Assembly (NCBI GenBank): GCA_036936605.1
Contig: JAUPFV010000001.1
Span: 74,853,910 to 74,917,909 of the forward strand
DNA length: 64,000 nt
Direction: 5' to 3'
DNA from: Limnanthes douglasii subsp. nivea
Taxonomy: Eukaryota; Streptophyta; Magnoliopsida; Brassicales; Limnanthaceae
In this document: positions 1-12,112 of the stretch, one piece after another
Layout: each line of letters opens with the position of its first letter
Numbering within the stretch: position 1 is the stretch's first letter
Notes under the pieces: model-generated
What the model saw: the letters and a program-made list of their open reading frames with translations, nothing else
What the model was told of the DNA's origin: nothing
Database searches by the model: none
Translations under genes and position numbers: made by a program

Positions 1-1440
1 TGAGCTATTTAAAGTCTATAATACCTTGGTCAGAGAATCCGAAGGATTTTATTTGCTAGTAGTCTTAGTCAGCTTCACTTGTTCATTAATCACCACGTCT
101 CTAAATAAGTGCGTCTTAATGCTACATGTTTAGTTCGCTCATGCTACTTCAAATTTCCCATTAAATGAATAACACTAGTATTGTCACAGAACAGAACCAC
201 ATCCTGCTCCACACAAGTTAGTTCACTCAACAATCTCTTCAGCGAAATAGCTTCATTCATAGCTTTTGTGGCACCCATATACCCAGGTTCAGTATGCGAT
301 AATGCAACAACCTTCTGCATATAAGAATTCCAACTAACCACTCCTCCAAGTACAGTAAACATGTAACCCGAAGGAGACTTCCTTGTGTTGTAGCAGCTGT
401 ATAATCAGAGTTCAATACCCCTTCAACATTATATCACATGTATCATTTTGGTTGTAACAAAACCCTACAGAAGTCGAGCCCTTCAAGTATTTCATGAGCT
501 ACTTGAGTGCATGCCAATGCGGTTTCTCTGTATTAAATATGAATCTTCTTAAAATAGTTACGTCGTAGGAAAGATCAAGTATTGTACAAATCATAGCATA
601 CATAATGCTACCAATAGTATTGGCATAATGTATCTCAAGTATGTACTTCTTATATGTTGTTTCGGTTAGCGTTTGAGTGACACTGAGTTTAAATTGGGAG
701 CCAATGGAAGTTCCAACCGATTTTGCCTTGGACTTCGGGAACTTGCAAAGGATCTTATCTATTTATTTTTGTTGAGATAATAATAGATACTCATTCAGCT
801 TGTTCCTCTTAATCTCAATATCAAGTATCCTATTTAGCATCTCTGATATCCTTAATCCAAACTCTCATTTCATATGAGTGTTTACTATTTCAATCTTCTT
901 CCTATTTCTACCAGCTATTAGTATGTCATCCGCATACAACAACAATATGACTTTTCTTTTTGTGTGTGTTTCGTCGTTCCCATAGACACAAATGTTGTAC
1001 CAGCTACAAACATATTTAATGGATCTCATAAGAGAATCAAATCTTCTATTCCACTACCTAGGTAACTATTTCATCCTATAGAGGGGTCTCTTCAGCAAAC
1101 ACACATAACCTTCATCCTTTCTCCAAACCTCTTTAATTCATACATATAAATTATCGATTCCAATTTATCATGCAAGAAGATAATAATAAATTAATTTGAT
1201 CTATGTCAAGATCAAATTTAAGAACAAATGACAATGGAACCCTGATGAGACAATGTTTCACAACTAGCGAAAATATTTTATTAAAATTCATACCATTCTT
1301 TTATGTAAAGAATAATCCACTAGCCTAGTATAGCCTTGTATCTTGGTAACTCAACACCAAAAATACATAATTTCTGTTGAATATGAGTTTACTCCCAACC
1401 AACTTTTACCCTTTTAGATCCATAATCCGACGTGTCGATA
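1..1440 (-). mobile_element. Ty1/copia retrotransposon remnant (RT to RNase H)
   Basis: The minus strand shows copia pol signals in decayed form. Around 480-680 the translation resembles the end of reverse transcriptase and connection domain (YANTIGSIMYAM, then HWHALK and YLKGS). At 144-362 it reads as RNase H (WNSYMQKVVALSHTEPGYMGATKA, here cited in parts; CDNTSVIHL). Further upstream on the minus strand (about 880-1440) lies degenerate RT sequence. Frames are broken by stops and shifts throughout, so it is not functional. The element runs off the left window edge, and no LTR is visible inside the window. The call as copia is secure; the lineage is not determined. Confidence 0.8.
144..362 (-). 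pseudogene. copia RNase H fragment
   Basis: This 72-residue open stretch matches the C-terminal RNase H of copia polyproteins. It carries the family pattern of a serine/tryptophan start (VSWNSYMQKVVALSHTE), an alpha-helix with AMNEAISLKRLLSEL, and the CDN motif that holds a catalytic Asp (FCDNTSVIHL), ending near the usual asparagine before the domain end. In intact copies the sequence following VALS is usually TEAEYMA; here it is TEPGYMG, so the catalytic Glu region is altered. It is a relic within the surrounding copia remnant, with no start codon of its own. Confidence 0.8.
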
Positions 1441-2851
1441 TCGTGGATATATATTGATGAGTGTCATTAGATGAATATATTTATTTTAATTAAAAAATAT
1501 TTATTTTAATTAAAAAATATTTATTTATGTTATTATATGTTTTCTTTTCCCATAAATTATGTTTTTGTTTTATTTTCAATAATGTTTGTATAACTTTCAT
1601 TAATTATATCAATATTTTTTTTATATTATCCATATTAAAAAAACATAAAATTTAGGGATAAATTTTGGATAACAAAACGGATAGATATGTTTAAAATAAT
1701 TTTGGAAAGGATAAATTTGATATCCTTAGATGATATATTCATCTAATTAACAAAAGTCTTACGGTGTGATACTCAATTTTCACTTAAGAAGTTTAATTTC
1801 AGCGTCCACGTAATTTGTTGGTTTTGTTGTTTGGTTCTAAGTTAGATTGACCGATTCCGCTCAGATAAGTAGTCTCCGAAATCTGTTTTTCATAGTTGAA
1901 TAAAATGTATAAAATAAAAGTTACGATTTTTTTATTCATTTTGAATCTGCATTTTATGAGTTGGTCTACATTATTAAATTGGTGTTTATGGACAGTTAAT
2001 AACTACTCTTACCATATTCAAGATCCAAAAATAAAAAATATCATTAAACCATCTAATTTTAAAACTCATTCAAGATTGTATTATGGGTTTAAATCGTTGT
2101 CTAATCTTTTGATTATTACATGCTATTTAGTTCCTCAATTTAAAAATCATGGATGAGAATCTTTTACTATTAAAAATCATAGAACCATTTCTGGCGGGTG
2201 GTTTTCTTTGTGTTACCGTAATTAAATAGTTTTGACTCACTGATAGTCTTTCGACTTTTAATATATATATATATATATATTATTTTTCCTGAAAAAACCG
2301 AGTATTACAAAAGCTGTGATACTTTGTCCTACCTCCTCGGGAGAAGCCTGTGTGATCTAGCGCCTCTGTGACCTTTTTGTTTGCTTGAGTATTGTACACT
2401 TCTAAATTGTTAAGAAAATTTATTGGTTTGGTGTATATGTGAGCCCTATTGAGACGTTCCTGTTTGTTTTAAGAAGACAGTGATATCTACTCTGATTTTG
2501 TATATGGAACAAGTTCACACCATCCAGTTCCATAAATTTTAGGAACAAATCTCTTAAACTTTCAATGAGTAGTAAGAAGATATGTTCACAAAATCTGAAA
2601 TAAATAGTATGTTTAAAATCTATACTTTTATTGTACTATACGTTTTACATTTTCCAACTAGTAATCAATTAGTTAAGACCTTATAGATTACACTGTATTC
2701 ATAGACTAGTCTGAACAAAATTGCGAAAATGTAAAAGCAATTTAATTTTATCTAAATTGAGTTTATACAAAAAGAAGAGAAAAAGAACTGAGTATCTGCA
2801 ATTTTTGCAATACTATATTATTTAAGAAAATAAAAAAATAAAATAAAGATA

Positions 2852-2883
<32 letters not shown>

Positions 2884-3839
2884 AAGGGTAAAATTGAAAT
2901 TAAAAATCTAAGAACTGTCAGAACCATTTATTTATGGTGACACGTGACAGAACCCGTGGAAAGTGATTTTATAGATTTTTTATAATCAAAAAACCCTTGT
3001 CCATAATTTTTTAATCGAAAGACTACATAAAGAAAAATATAGTATTTAATCCCAGTATTATAAAACATTTTGTTCAATAAAGTTGTAAAATCTATTATTA
3101 AATAATCAAACATTCTTTTTGTGCAAACTTATAGACTATTTTTCATAAAATAATTGAATATTAATCTATAAAACATAAACAACTCGACATCTTATGCTAG
3201 TTCAATATTTTTTATCATATCCAAAAAGTTGGTAAGACAGTTGTACAATTTATCACTTCATTTATCTTCACGTTATATATAAACTAAAAGGAAAAAAATA
3301 TTCGACATTTTCTTACACTATTTAAATACTCATGTTCAAATTAAATCAAACAAATAAATTTGCTAAACTCCTTTAAATATTCTTTTAACAATTGTATTCC
3401 TATTATATTTAAATTAAAACAATAAATTAAATATGTTTAACAATTTTAGAACACTACTTACAGATTCATATGCATATTATCCCCAACTTAAATAGAATAA
3501 AATGTATACTTACCTAACGACTGCAACTGTTAACCATACTTTTATATTTTATATTCAAATTAAAGAAAACTTATATACTTGACACTTTTAAAAAAGAAAT
3601 GATACTATAAATATCTTACCACCAAACATATTGTCATGTGCTAAAAATGAGTTTATGTTTATTTAAGAGTTATTTTATTAAAATAACTTTTATTCGATAT
3701 CCAAATTGTTTTGATACTCTAATTATTATCAATTAACTATATACAATATTTTTTTAAAAAAAAACTGATATTTTCATCCAATCAGATATTTAAAATTTTG
3801 GATATTTCTAACCAAATACCTGTTTTCCATAAAGGAACT
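1441..3839. other. AT-rich intergenic DNA, no gene seen
   Basis: No coding region, LTR or structural RNA is recognisable here. The sequence is strongly AT-rich, with short TA microsatellites at about 2263-2280 and 2852-2878 and a short direct repeat of an AAATATTTATTTTAATT-like word near 1487-1525. Open frames at 1896-2156 (+) and 2928-3113 (-) are short, have no family signature, and look like chance ORFs in AT-rich DNA. Confidence 0.6.
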
Positions 3840-4618
3840 GATTTTTAAAAAACAAATTTCCGGTGATTATTCAAGTAGTCACCCGACAACCATTGTGCAA
3901 CTCGTCCACCACTGTCAACCACCGGTAGCCACATTTTTCGGTCGTAGAACTGAGGTACGTTTATCACGATTTACAGTGATTTCAAAGTTGTGACTAAACA
4001 GTTGAAGATGTGATTTATGACTAGTTTTTACCATTGACAGTTAGTTTCGTCCGAGTTAGTCAGTTAGGAAGATTATTTCGAAGGTAAGCTTCTCAGGTTT
4101 GGTGATCTGCAACACATCGGTTTCTTAAAAAAAATCAACTCAAATAAAATCGTAACATCAATGATTTCATGCTTTTTAGTCGATTTATAAGTTAAAAAAG
4201 GGTTTAAGGTAGATTTGTGGTCGAGTTTATTATATTTTCTTGGTTTTGTAAGTTTTTCGGTGGCCTGATTACAATATCTAGAGATGCAGAAACATGATGC
4301 AATTGTAGACGAATATGATGCGTTCTTGGAATAGGATATGAGCTTTACGATTTATACAATTATATATAACATTGCTAGATAGGTTAATATGTTTACCGTC
4401 ATTGCGATTGTGCTTGGTATTGATTGCGATTGTGTTGACATTGTAATATTAATGTAATTGCTTGTTTGGTAAATTGAAATGTTATTTCTTGTTCATGCGA
4501 TTACATTATTCCAACTTAGTGACATTGCGAGATATGACCCTTATAAATCATCATTGGTAGAAGTCGCTAGATTGGTGTTCGACACTACAATTTACTAGTA
4601 ATCAGGTTTTTGCTAGAT

Positions 4619-4623
4619 ATGGT
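4619..4623. repeat. Target-site duplication ATGGT, left copy (element 1)
   Basis: ATGGT directly precedes the left LTR at 4624 and recurs directly after the right LTR at 15227-15231. A 5-bp duplication is the size expected of gypsy integrases, and it fixes the outer ends of element 1. Confidence 0.9.
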
Positions 4624-5222
4624 TGGTGAGAACAGAAACTGAATTGAGAAGATTGAGAATATTGACTAGGAATCAGCAGAGAGATTTTTAGATGGTGAAT
4701 ATAATCTTTCTCCTCTAATTATTTCATATGCGTAATCAACCTCCTCGGCCTCTTTAAATAGGCTCAGTGAGTTAGTTACAAATTCGGCTACATAAGAGAG
4801 ATATTTACAGTTCAGTCCCTATTCTTCTTATAAGACTTTAATCTTACTCCATATTAATAGAACTTATCATTCAAGTCCTTATTAATTACATTTAAGTCCC
4901 TTATGAATATATTTCCTTATCAGTGTAGCCCCCTTAGTTCTTATAAAGATAATTTTATAAGAACTATTCAGTCTTCGAACATTACTCCAGGTGAGTAACA
5001 CTTCTTTCCTCCAGCTCCTTTATCATGACTGAGATCAGTGACTTTCAATTTCACTTCGAATATAAGAATGAGTGCAAATAAGCTTCCCACTCGCTTCGAA
5101 TCTACCAATTAGAAATACAACTCTACTTCGACCTCGAATCTCCTGTCTTTAGCATTTTTCAACTAACGTACCCCTACTTGTAAGATTGATTTGACCCTTC
5201 TTGATAGGTCTATGACACAACA
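4624..5222 (-). repeat. 3' LTR of element 1 (599 bp)
   Basis: It begins TGGTGAGAACAG and ends GACACAACA on the plus strand, which in sense orientation is TGTTGTGTC...TTCTCACCA. It differs from the right LTR at about 12 of 599 positions. A TATA-like TTTAAATA (4753-4760; TATTTAAA in sense) is conserved in the partner. Internally, at 4923-4935, a run of C (purine run in sense) is followed in sense by TGATAAGG at 4922 downward; this looks like a former polypurine tract and LTR start, because related elements in this window have a short LTR ending exactly there. Confidence 0.95.
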
Positions 5223-5236
5223 AGTTTTTTCCCACG
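5223..5236 (-). promoter_or_regulatory. Polypurine tract of element 1
   Basis: In sense orientation the sequence GTGGGAAAAAACT directly precedes the 3' LTR start TGTTG. Such a purine run primes plus-strand DNA synthesis in LTR retrotransposons and defines the U3 end. A second candidate tract (AAGGGGGCTACAC in sense) lies inside the LTR at 4923-4935. Confidence 0.7.
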
Positions 5237-5308
5237 CTTGTATTCCACCCAATGAGAACAGTTCACTGGTTTTGCCTCTTCAAATTCTCAACGTCATCTT
5301 TTCCCAAG

Positions 5309-5316
5309 TATAAATA
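5309..5316 (+). promoter_or_regulatory. TATA box upstream of the antisense gene
   Basis: TATAAATA lies about 157 bp upstream of the first ATG (5473) of the plus-strand gene, between the 3' LTR and the gene. It fits a separate promoter that drives antisense transcription independently of the LTR, as described for the extra gene of Grande-type elements. Position and sequence support this; no transcript evidence is available. Confidence 0.5.
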
Positions 5317-5472
5317 CTTAGCTCCATCATACTAAAAACTTTTTAGAAAAATCATCGTTCCTAAGCTATCTTCATCTAGTTCTTCTTCAACCTTCATCCT
5401 CATTAGCCACCTTCCCCAGAATCTACCAATTTCTTCAGTTACAAAAACCATTTCCCAATTAAAGTCTATTGT

Positions 5473-6767
5473 ATGAGAATATATCCTAAATACAAAAGAT
5501 CTAAAGCTAAAAAACCCAGAAAACCAAAGAAATCTCTCTTCCCTGGTCCTAGCAATCAAGTGTTTGGTGCTTACGATTGTCTCTGTAGAGGAGAAAGAGC
5601 TGAGGAATACAAAGCTGCTGGGTTAATCTACAACGGTCCTCGTTTCTCCTCTACCACCTTCAAATACGGTAATTTTAATTCCAACCTTGTTAATTCATCT
5701 TTGCCTCTAGCATCAAACCTAGAATCTAGCCAGCAATCTTCTCCTCCTCGAAATCAATCCACTTCTCCATCACTAAGACCACATCGAAAACCTAAGCCTG
5801 TCAATTCTGACAAACCTCTAATTCCTCAAAAACTACAATCCAAATCACCTATCCTACAATCCGAAACAGTTAAAGTTTTTCGCAAAAAACCAACCTTCCT
5901 AGCAATGGGTGACGATGCAGAAACCTCCTCTCCTCCCCCACAAGAAATGGTTGATGTTACTCCAGGAAATAGTCAACCAGTTCTTGTGGAAAACGAACAA
6001 CAATCCCAAACTGAAACTCAAACTGAAAAACAATCCCAAACTGAGACTCAAACTCAAGTTACTGATGAAGAAAATGATTCCGAAGCCACTGAATCCAATG
6101 CCGAAGGCGAATCCGAAGCAGAAGAAGTAATCCCTTCAAGGAAAATTCGAGGAAAGAAAACTCCTATTACCCTCCCCGAAGATGTTGCCGCCTTGGTTCA
6201 GGAAAACCTACAACCACTTTGTCCTCGGTACATTCTTGCCCTAAAAAATGTACCCTATACTTACTACCTCGAATCAGAGAAAGAAGAACTTAAGAAACTA
6301 TGGGGATTAACAGACAACATCGTTCTTCGTCTACCAGTAGAAGGAGAAACACCTTTGAGTTGTCAGAAAAACGAACTGGTAGTTTACCCTGAGCTTTTCA
6401 ACTGGGGACTTCGATTTCCTCTCGATCCAATGATTGTAAAGTACTTCGAAATTCTTGGGTTGTGCCCAACACAAGTCACTCCAAACCAACTGTTCACTTT
6501 ATTTTCCGCTATTATGGTGTCGAGGCTAGGAAGCATCCCCCTCGAAATAGAGGACTTCATCTCACTGACCAAAATCTCAAATGGGCCAGTTTTGCCATTC
6601 TATTACCTAACTTTGGAGGATGATCTGAAGATTATCGATGACCTCCTCGAGGCTGACAAGTTTTGGAAGCAAAGGTTTGTTTTTTTATCAGGAGCTTGGG
6701 AAAATGGTAAAGAAATTTCCGATGACAACCCCTCAAAACTTACTCTCATCTGGAGAGATAACATTAA
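5473..6767 (+). CDS. Antisense additional ORF of element 1, N-terminal exon (Transposase_28-like domain)
   Basis: This 432-residue frame runs against gag-pol, between integrase and the 3' LTR. Residues about 1-55 are basic (K/R-rich). Residues about 60-225 are low complexity: Ser/Pro-rich, then Gln/Thr repeats (QSQTETQTEKQSQTE), then acidic. Residues about 235-430 form a globular domain with VYPELFNWGLRFPLDPMIVK, an ILGLCPTQVTPNQL segment and a following hydrophobic helix. That pattern recalls the Pfam family 'putative gypsy type transposon' (Transposase_28), typical of antisense genes in Tat elements. The function of these proteins is unknown. A GT donor sits at 6768 inside the AAG-TAA end, with a good pyrimidine-rich acceptor ending at 6865; the join is out of frame by one base in this copy, so a small indel or a different intron must be assumed. 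Confidence 0.75.
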
Positions 6768-6865
6768 GTAAATCATTGTTATTATTGTTAATATTTTCTT
6801 CTCAACTTATTAAGCCTAGTCAAACTAACCAGACCTATTTATCTAATTGTTTACTCTTTTCCCAG
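6768..6865 (+). other. Probable intron in the antisense gene
   Basis: The segment starts GTAAAT and ends TTTACTCTTTTCCCAG, is AT-rich, and separates two coding stretches of the same strand. These are good plant splice-site features. Removal (98 bp) leaves the second stretch shifted by one base relative to the first, so either the copy carries a later indel or the true splice sites differ. Confidence 0.5.
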
Positions 6866-8281
6866 AAATTCCGAGGAGATTCAAAAGTCGTCGGAAAGCT
6901 GCAAAGACCATCTTCAAGAAAATGGCTGAATGGGCTGAGAAAGCCTGGGGAAATGGCTTTCACTCAGCCTTTCAACCGATCAACTTCGTCAACAGCCATC
7001 TCTGGCGCATAACCTTGGGAGCTGACTTCCCTGAAGACCCAATGCTTCCCCCAGATCCCATTGAAGCAGTAAAAAGAATACTCGCACCAGATGGGAAAAC
7101 TTACCTTCCCACCAGGAACCGATCTGACAGTCACTTGCCACTAAAAAAGAAGGGAAAGCTAGCCCTCAAAAAGCCCAACACAAGTAAGCCTAACCCTTCT
7201 AAAAATTCGAAGCCTACAGGGAAATGAAAAGCGCCTGCATCTCAACTTCCTCCAATATCCGAAGAAGACGAACCTGTCCTTAAAAAGAAAAAGAAAGAAG
7301 ATATTACTCCAAAGAAGAAAAAGAGCAAGTCCGCTACCCCGAAGAAAAAGGAAAGAAGCTGAAATGCTCGAAGATGTATTGGCTTCCGAGGTCCATGAGA
7401 AAACCTTCATCGAAGAAAATCCTCAAGGAGGATTGACACTAGGAGATAGCCAGGAAATCGAATATCTTAACCTCGACGATTTCAACTCGAGTGGGGATTT
7501 TGTATCCACCTATGAAAATTCCCAGCCTACCAACATCATTCCATCACCTTCTACCGGGGCTGCCATAACTTCAACTTCTAACGCAATTGTTCCTGTCCAT
7601 CGCCCATCAAACTTGCCCAATCCTGAAAGATCCGACGAGGTAACTTCAATCCTTCGACCCTTTACTAACTTAAGTGCTGCAGCCAAAAAATTGTGTGAAG
7701 AAGTAAGCAATTCACATACACAATTGGAACTCCTTGCACAAGAATTAATCAAGAGCAAAAAGGAAGCGGAATCTGAAAAAGCTTCGAAGAACAAAGCACT
7801 TCAAAATTTCGAAGCTGAAAAAAGAAAGCTACTTGACGAGCATAAAGAAAAAATCGAAGCTATGGAGACTTCTCATCATATGGCTCTTGAAAATTTAAAT
7901 TCTCAACATTCTATTGCCCTTTCTGGTGAAAAGAAAAAATCTACCGAGGCTGAAAAACTTGTTAAGAAAACTCAAGAAAGTCTGCAAAATTGTCAAACTC
8001 AATTGACTACGCTTCGAACAGGATTTGAGTAGGAAAAGAAGGACGCCATCAAGAAAGCCGAAGCTGCTGTTGGTTCTGCGATGCTTGATGGTATCAAGAA
8101 GGCTCAAACCCAAACAACTATCAATCTTCTTCGATAAATCCATGCCGCTTATCCAAGGTTAAATTTAACAGAATTTTGGAAACAAGTTCCAGAGGAAGAT
8201 CGCCCAAAGGAAGCATTCGAGGTTGCACCAAGCTCTTCAGAAGAAGATGACGATTCTGAAGGGTCATCGGAAGACGACTAA
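6866..8281 (+). pseudogene. Antisense additional ORF of element 1, C-terminal part (coiled coil, acidic tail), broken
   Basis: The reading passes through several breaks: TGA near 7226, another TGA near 7361 followed by a change of frame to 7364, TAG at 8030 and TAA at 8135. The first section reads KSRRKAAKTIFKKMAEWAEK and then a Lys-rich nuclear-localisation-like region (KKKKKEDITPKKKKSKS). From about 7680 to 8120 the protein is a long Glu/Lys/Gln-rich helix with heptad-like spacing, likely a coiled coil. The end (8150-8281) carries FWKQVPEEDRP and an acidic Ser/Glu/Asp tail. The same end is found in the antisense gene of element 2 (FWKLVPPELFP, then a SESEDSDGEGSE tail), which shows the two genes are homologous and that the stop at 8135 replaces a sense codon there. 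Confidence 0.7.
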
Positions 8282-8414
8282 TCAGTAGATTAGATTATAT
8301 GTCATGTGTTTGTTGTTGTTGTTTTTTGTGTGTTTTTATTAAGTAATTTCTCCTTTTTGTAAGCTTCAAGTTTTATCCGATGAAACAAGCAACTCTCTTA
8401 ATATTTCAAAATTC

Positions 8415-8580
8415 TGGTGCACTTATAAAACGTGGCACCTCGAAAATTAGATGCACTCATAAAACGTGGCACCTCGAAAATTAGATGCACTCATAAAACT
8501 TGGCACCTCAAAAATTAGATGCGCTCATAAAATGTGGCACCTCAAAAATTAGATGCGCTCATAAAACGTGGCACCTCGAA
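8415..8580. repeat. 34-bp tandem repeat in the 3' UTR of element 1
   Basis: About five copies of a unit containing GTGGCACCTCGAAAATTAGA recur with starts at 8431, 8465, 8499, 8533 and 8567, exactly 34 bp apart. It lies between integrase and the antisense gene. This zone is known to be hypervariable and to generate minisatellites in Tat-lineage elements. Confidence 0.9.
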
Positions 8581-8815
8581 ATAGGTTGTTTCTTCAAAGC
8601 TATTGCTTTGGAAAATTACTCTTGGTCAAGTTTCAAAGATGATCAGTCTTTGCCAAGTTACCGAAATAACAAATCATTCATCATACTTAAACAACCAATG
8701 GCCAAAAGAAATTTTATTATGAAATTCAATTTTAACCAGACACCTCATTAAAACCTTTCTGGGCCAACAGATAAGGAAAGAGTATGTCTGTCTTGCAAAA
8801 ATTCTAAGTTCAATT

Positions 8816-9931
8816 TTATTCATAATACAATTTCAAATGTTCTATATTCCAAGGGTGTTTGAGCATCCTCCCCTCACAATCAGACAACCTATATGACCCT
8901 GGCTTGACCTTCATTTTGACTTCATAAGGACCCTCCCAATTCGGAGCCAATTTTCCGAGGTGTTTATCCTTAGTATGAAGAAATACTTTTCGCAACACTT
9001 TATCGCCAACTTTGAACTCCCTCTTCTTAACTTTAGCATCGTACCTGCTTCTCATTAAGGTTTGATAATGAACCACGTTCAAATGTGCTTTGACCCTCTT
9101 TTCCTCTAACAAATCAAGCTCAACCCTTCTAGCTTCATCATTATCTACTTCGGAATAACGCAATAACCTGTAGGAAGGTAATGTAGATTCTGCAGGGCAT
9201 ACAACATCCATTCCATACACCAAAGAAAAAGGAGTCTCTTTTGTGGCCTCTCTAGGAGTTGTACGATATGCCCACAACACTTCTTGAAGATAATTTGGCC
9301 ATTTCCCTGCTGCTCCCGCCAAATTTTTCTTCAAACCCTCCAAAATAGATCTATTTGTAACTTCAACTTGCCTATTTGCTTGTGGGTGGAAAGGAGTAGA
9401 AAAGCATTGTTGTATTCCTTTCGAGGAGCAAAAAGAGTCCATTTCCTTGTTATTAAATTGGGGACCGCTGTCTGTTGTTATTTTTCGAGGAACTCCAAAA
9501 CGGTAGCAGATGTTACTTAGAATAAACTTGATCATATCTTTAGCTTTTGTTCCAGCTAAAGGCTCTGCTTCTACCCACTTCGAAAAATAATCAACTACAA
9601 CAATAATCATCTGTCTTCCACCTCAAGCCACAGGCAATGGTCCTACCAAATCAATCCCCCATCTATCAAAAGGAACCGCTTCAGAGATTATCATTAGAGG
9701 TGTCGCTGGTTTATGTATCAGATGTGCATACCTTTGACAAGTATCACAACTTCGAACTAATAACTTGGCATCCTGCAATATAGTAGGACAATAATATCCT
9801 GCCAACAATACCCTACGTGTTAAAGCTTTGAAACTACAATGAGCTGATCCATCTCCATCATGTAATTCAGATAAAATGTTTTGAGATTCTTGCCTACTCA
9901 AACATCGTAATAAAGGCCTCGACACTGACTT
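8816..9931 (-). pseudogene. Integrase of element 1
   Basis: The zinc-binding N-terminus lies at 9925-9623, with HDGDGSAHCS and a CDTCQRYAH pair of cysteines. It continues in frame, past a TGA at 9623-9625 that replaces a Ser codon present in element 2, into the catalytic core at 9610-8816. The core shows the first Asp in VDYFSKWVEAEP, the second in TTDSGPQF, and Glu in QVEVTNR; exactly 35 residues separate the last two, giving an intact D,D(35)E triad. The C-terminus holds FKVGDKVLRKVF and NWEGPYEV, the GPY/F module of gypsy integrases. Integrase inserts element cDNA into the genome. An in-frame TAG (9932-9934) also separates it from the RNase H end. The residue before QVEV is Arg where Gly is usual. 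Confidence 0.9.
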
Positions 9932-12112
9932 CTAATACAATATCCCATCCAACACCACATAGCCAAGAGCTTTACTCCTTATCTTCCTGAGCAAGTGCTT
10001 ATCAAGTGGTAGTATTCCCTTTGTAAGAAAATTTAACAAGTCAGTTCTCCAATCACCTCGAACGCGCGCCGAATCATTTACTACCTCCTCAACAAATTCA
10101 CATTGCTCAGAGCTTATTATAATCGAAGGCAATGGTTGTGTCACGATCCATGGATATTCTTCAGAGTAAGCCATTGTTGCTAAAGAATCAACCATTGTGT
10201 TATTTCCTCTTCGAATATGCTCCACCTCAACATTTTCAAATTGTGCCATCACACTTCGAAGTTCTTGCAAATACAAAACCAAACGATCTTTTTTAGCTTC
10301 TGATACTCCTTTAACATGGTTAACCACTAACTGTGAATTTGTCTCTAAGTGCACGAATATTGCTCCACAAATTTTTGCTAACCGCAGTCCTGCTAACACT
10401 GCTTCATATTCAGCTTCATTATTCGAAGCATGAAATCCAAATCTTATAGCTTGAAACACATACTCCCCTGTCGGTGCCACCAATTCTACCCCCGCACTCG
10501 ACCCTTTATTACTAGACCCTCCATCAGTTCGTACCGTCCACGTCGGATTCGCGTGTATTTTTTCATCTTCTTTTTCTTCGGATCTACTCGAATGAAACTC
10601 AACAAAGAAATCTGCTAAGGCCTGAGCTTTGACAGCCGTTCGTGGAGAGAATAACACATCGAAATCTCCTAGCTCTACAGACCACTTAGTCATTCTTCCT
10701 GAGATATCTGGCTTTTGCAATACATTTTTCAATGGATAAGAAGTTCGAACCACAATTGTATGTGCTTGGAAGTAGGGACGCATTTTTCTCGCCGCCACTA
10801 CTATGCACAATGCCAATTTTTCGAGCTTTAAGTAACGTTTTTCAGCATCAACCAAACTTTTACTGACATAATAAACGGGCTTCGAAACTCCCGAATATTC
10901 ACTAATCAGAACTGCACTCACTGCATAGTCCGATACTGCTACATACAAAAACAGTTGCTCACCTTCTCGAGGCTTTGATAATATTTCAAGAGAGGACAAA
11001 AGATTTTTGATCTTAATAAAAGCTTCTTCACAATCCGAAGTCCACTCAAAATTATTCGGTCGACGCAACACCTGGAAGAAAGGCAAACATTTATCTGAAA
11101 AATGAGAAATGAATCTGTTCAAAGCTGCTAACCTGCCTGTTAACATTTGCACTTCTTTGATATTCCGAGGTGAAGACATTGATATCAAAGCCTTTAACTG
11201 TTCTGGATCCACTTCAATTCCTCTTTCACTTATCACATACCCCAGAAATTTACCAGATCGGACTCCAAACGTACATTTTTCTGGGTTCAACTTCAACTGT
11301 ATTGCTCTAAGATTCAAAAACGTCTCTTCTAAATCGTCAATATGATCATCATCACTTTTACTCTTAACCAGCATATCATCGATGTATACTTCGATATTCC
11401 TCCCTATTTGTGAAGCAAATGCCTTATTCATCAACCTTTGATATGTAGAACCAACATTCTTCAATCCAAACGGCATCACTCTATAACAATGTAAACCTCG
11501 GTCAGTGATAAAAGTTGTGCTTTCTTCATCCTCTGGATTCATTCGAATTTGATTATATCCTGAAAATGCATCCATAAATGTTAAAATTTTGTTTCCAGAA
11601 GTAGAATCCACTAATTGATCAATTCGAGGTACTGGAAAAGGATCCTTTGGGCAGGCTCTGTTTAAATCTGTGAAGTCTACACACATTCTCCATTTCCCAT
11701 TCTTCTTTTTCACTACTACAGGATTAGCTGTCCACTTTGGATATTTGGACTCCCGAATATGCCCCATTTTATACAATCTATCTACTTCAGCAACTATGGC
11801 CTCAGATTTTTCCAACGAAAAAGCTCTCCTTTTTTGTATTATCGGTTTGATCTTCGAATCCACAGCCAAACTATGACATATAATTTCAATTGGGACCCCC
11901 ACTACATCCTCAGACCTCCAAGCAAACACATCCAAGTTTTTAGACAAAAAATTCAATAACCTTTCTCGCACTAATAAAGACAATAAAGTCAGTACTCTGT
12001 TATTATCGAAGATGTATTCTTCTATTTCTTCACTTACTATCACAGAACTCGGGGTTGACCTCGGATCATCAATTCCTTCATCTTTACTACTAGAGGGCAA
12101 CCCCCCAAATTG
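9932..12112 (-). pseudogene. Reverse transcriptase, RNase H and second RNase H of element 1
   Basis: Long open frame after the TAG at 12113-12115. Residue numbers count from the first Met at 12100. RT motifs include FMDAFSGYNQ (about 175-184) and the active-site YIDDML (239-244), with MPFGLKN before it. The gypsy RNase H spans about 385-500 (LYVAVSDYAVSAVL). A second, archaeal-type RNase H follows (about 521-650) with RTDGGSS and NNEAEYEAVLAGL; this tandem arrangement is diagnostic of the Tat lineage. In the second domain the usual SDSQL Asp is replaced (TNSQL), so that active site may be inactive; element 2 keeps SDSQ. The frame ends at a TAG (9932-9934) where element 2 has a Lys codon, a nonsense mutation. 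Confidence 0.92.

Noticed and set aside
1896..2156. 86-residue plus-strand frame
   Set aside because: AT-rich low-complexity DNA, no homology recognised, no gene context.
3840..3960. Possible MULE terminal inverted repeat pairing with about 23460-23560
   Set aside because: Both are GC-richer patches with CGGC words, but I could not align them as inverted repeats by eye beyond a few bases.
5332..5559. Minus-strand frame overlapping the start of the antisense gene
   Set aside because: It lies opposite the leader and N-terminus of a better supported frame and has no domain.
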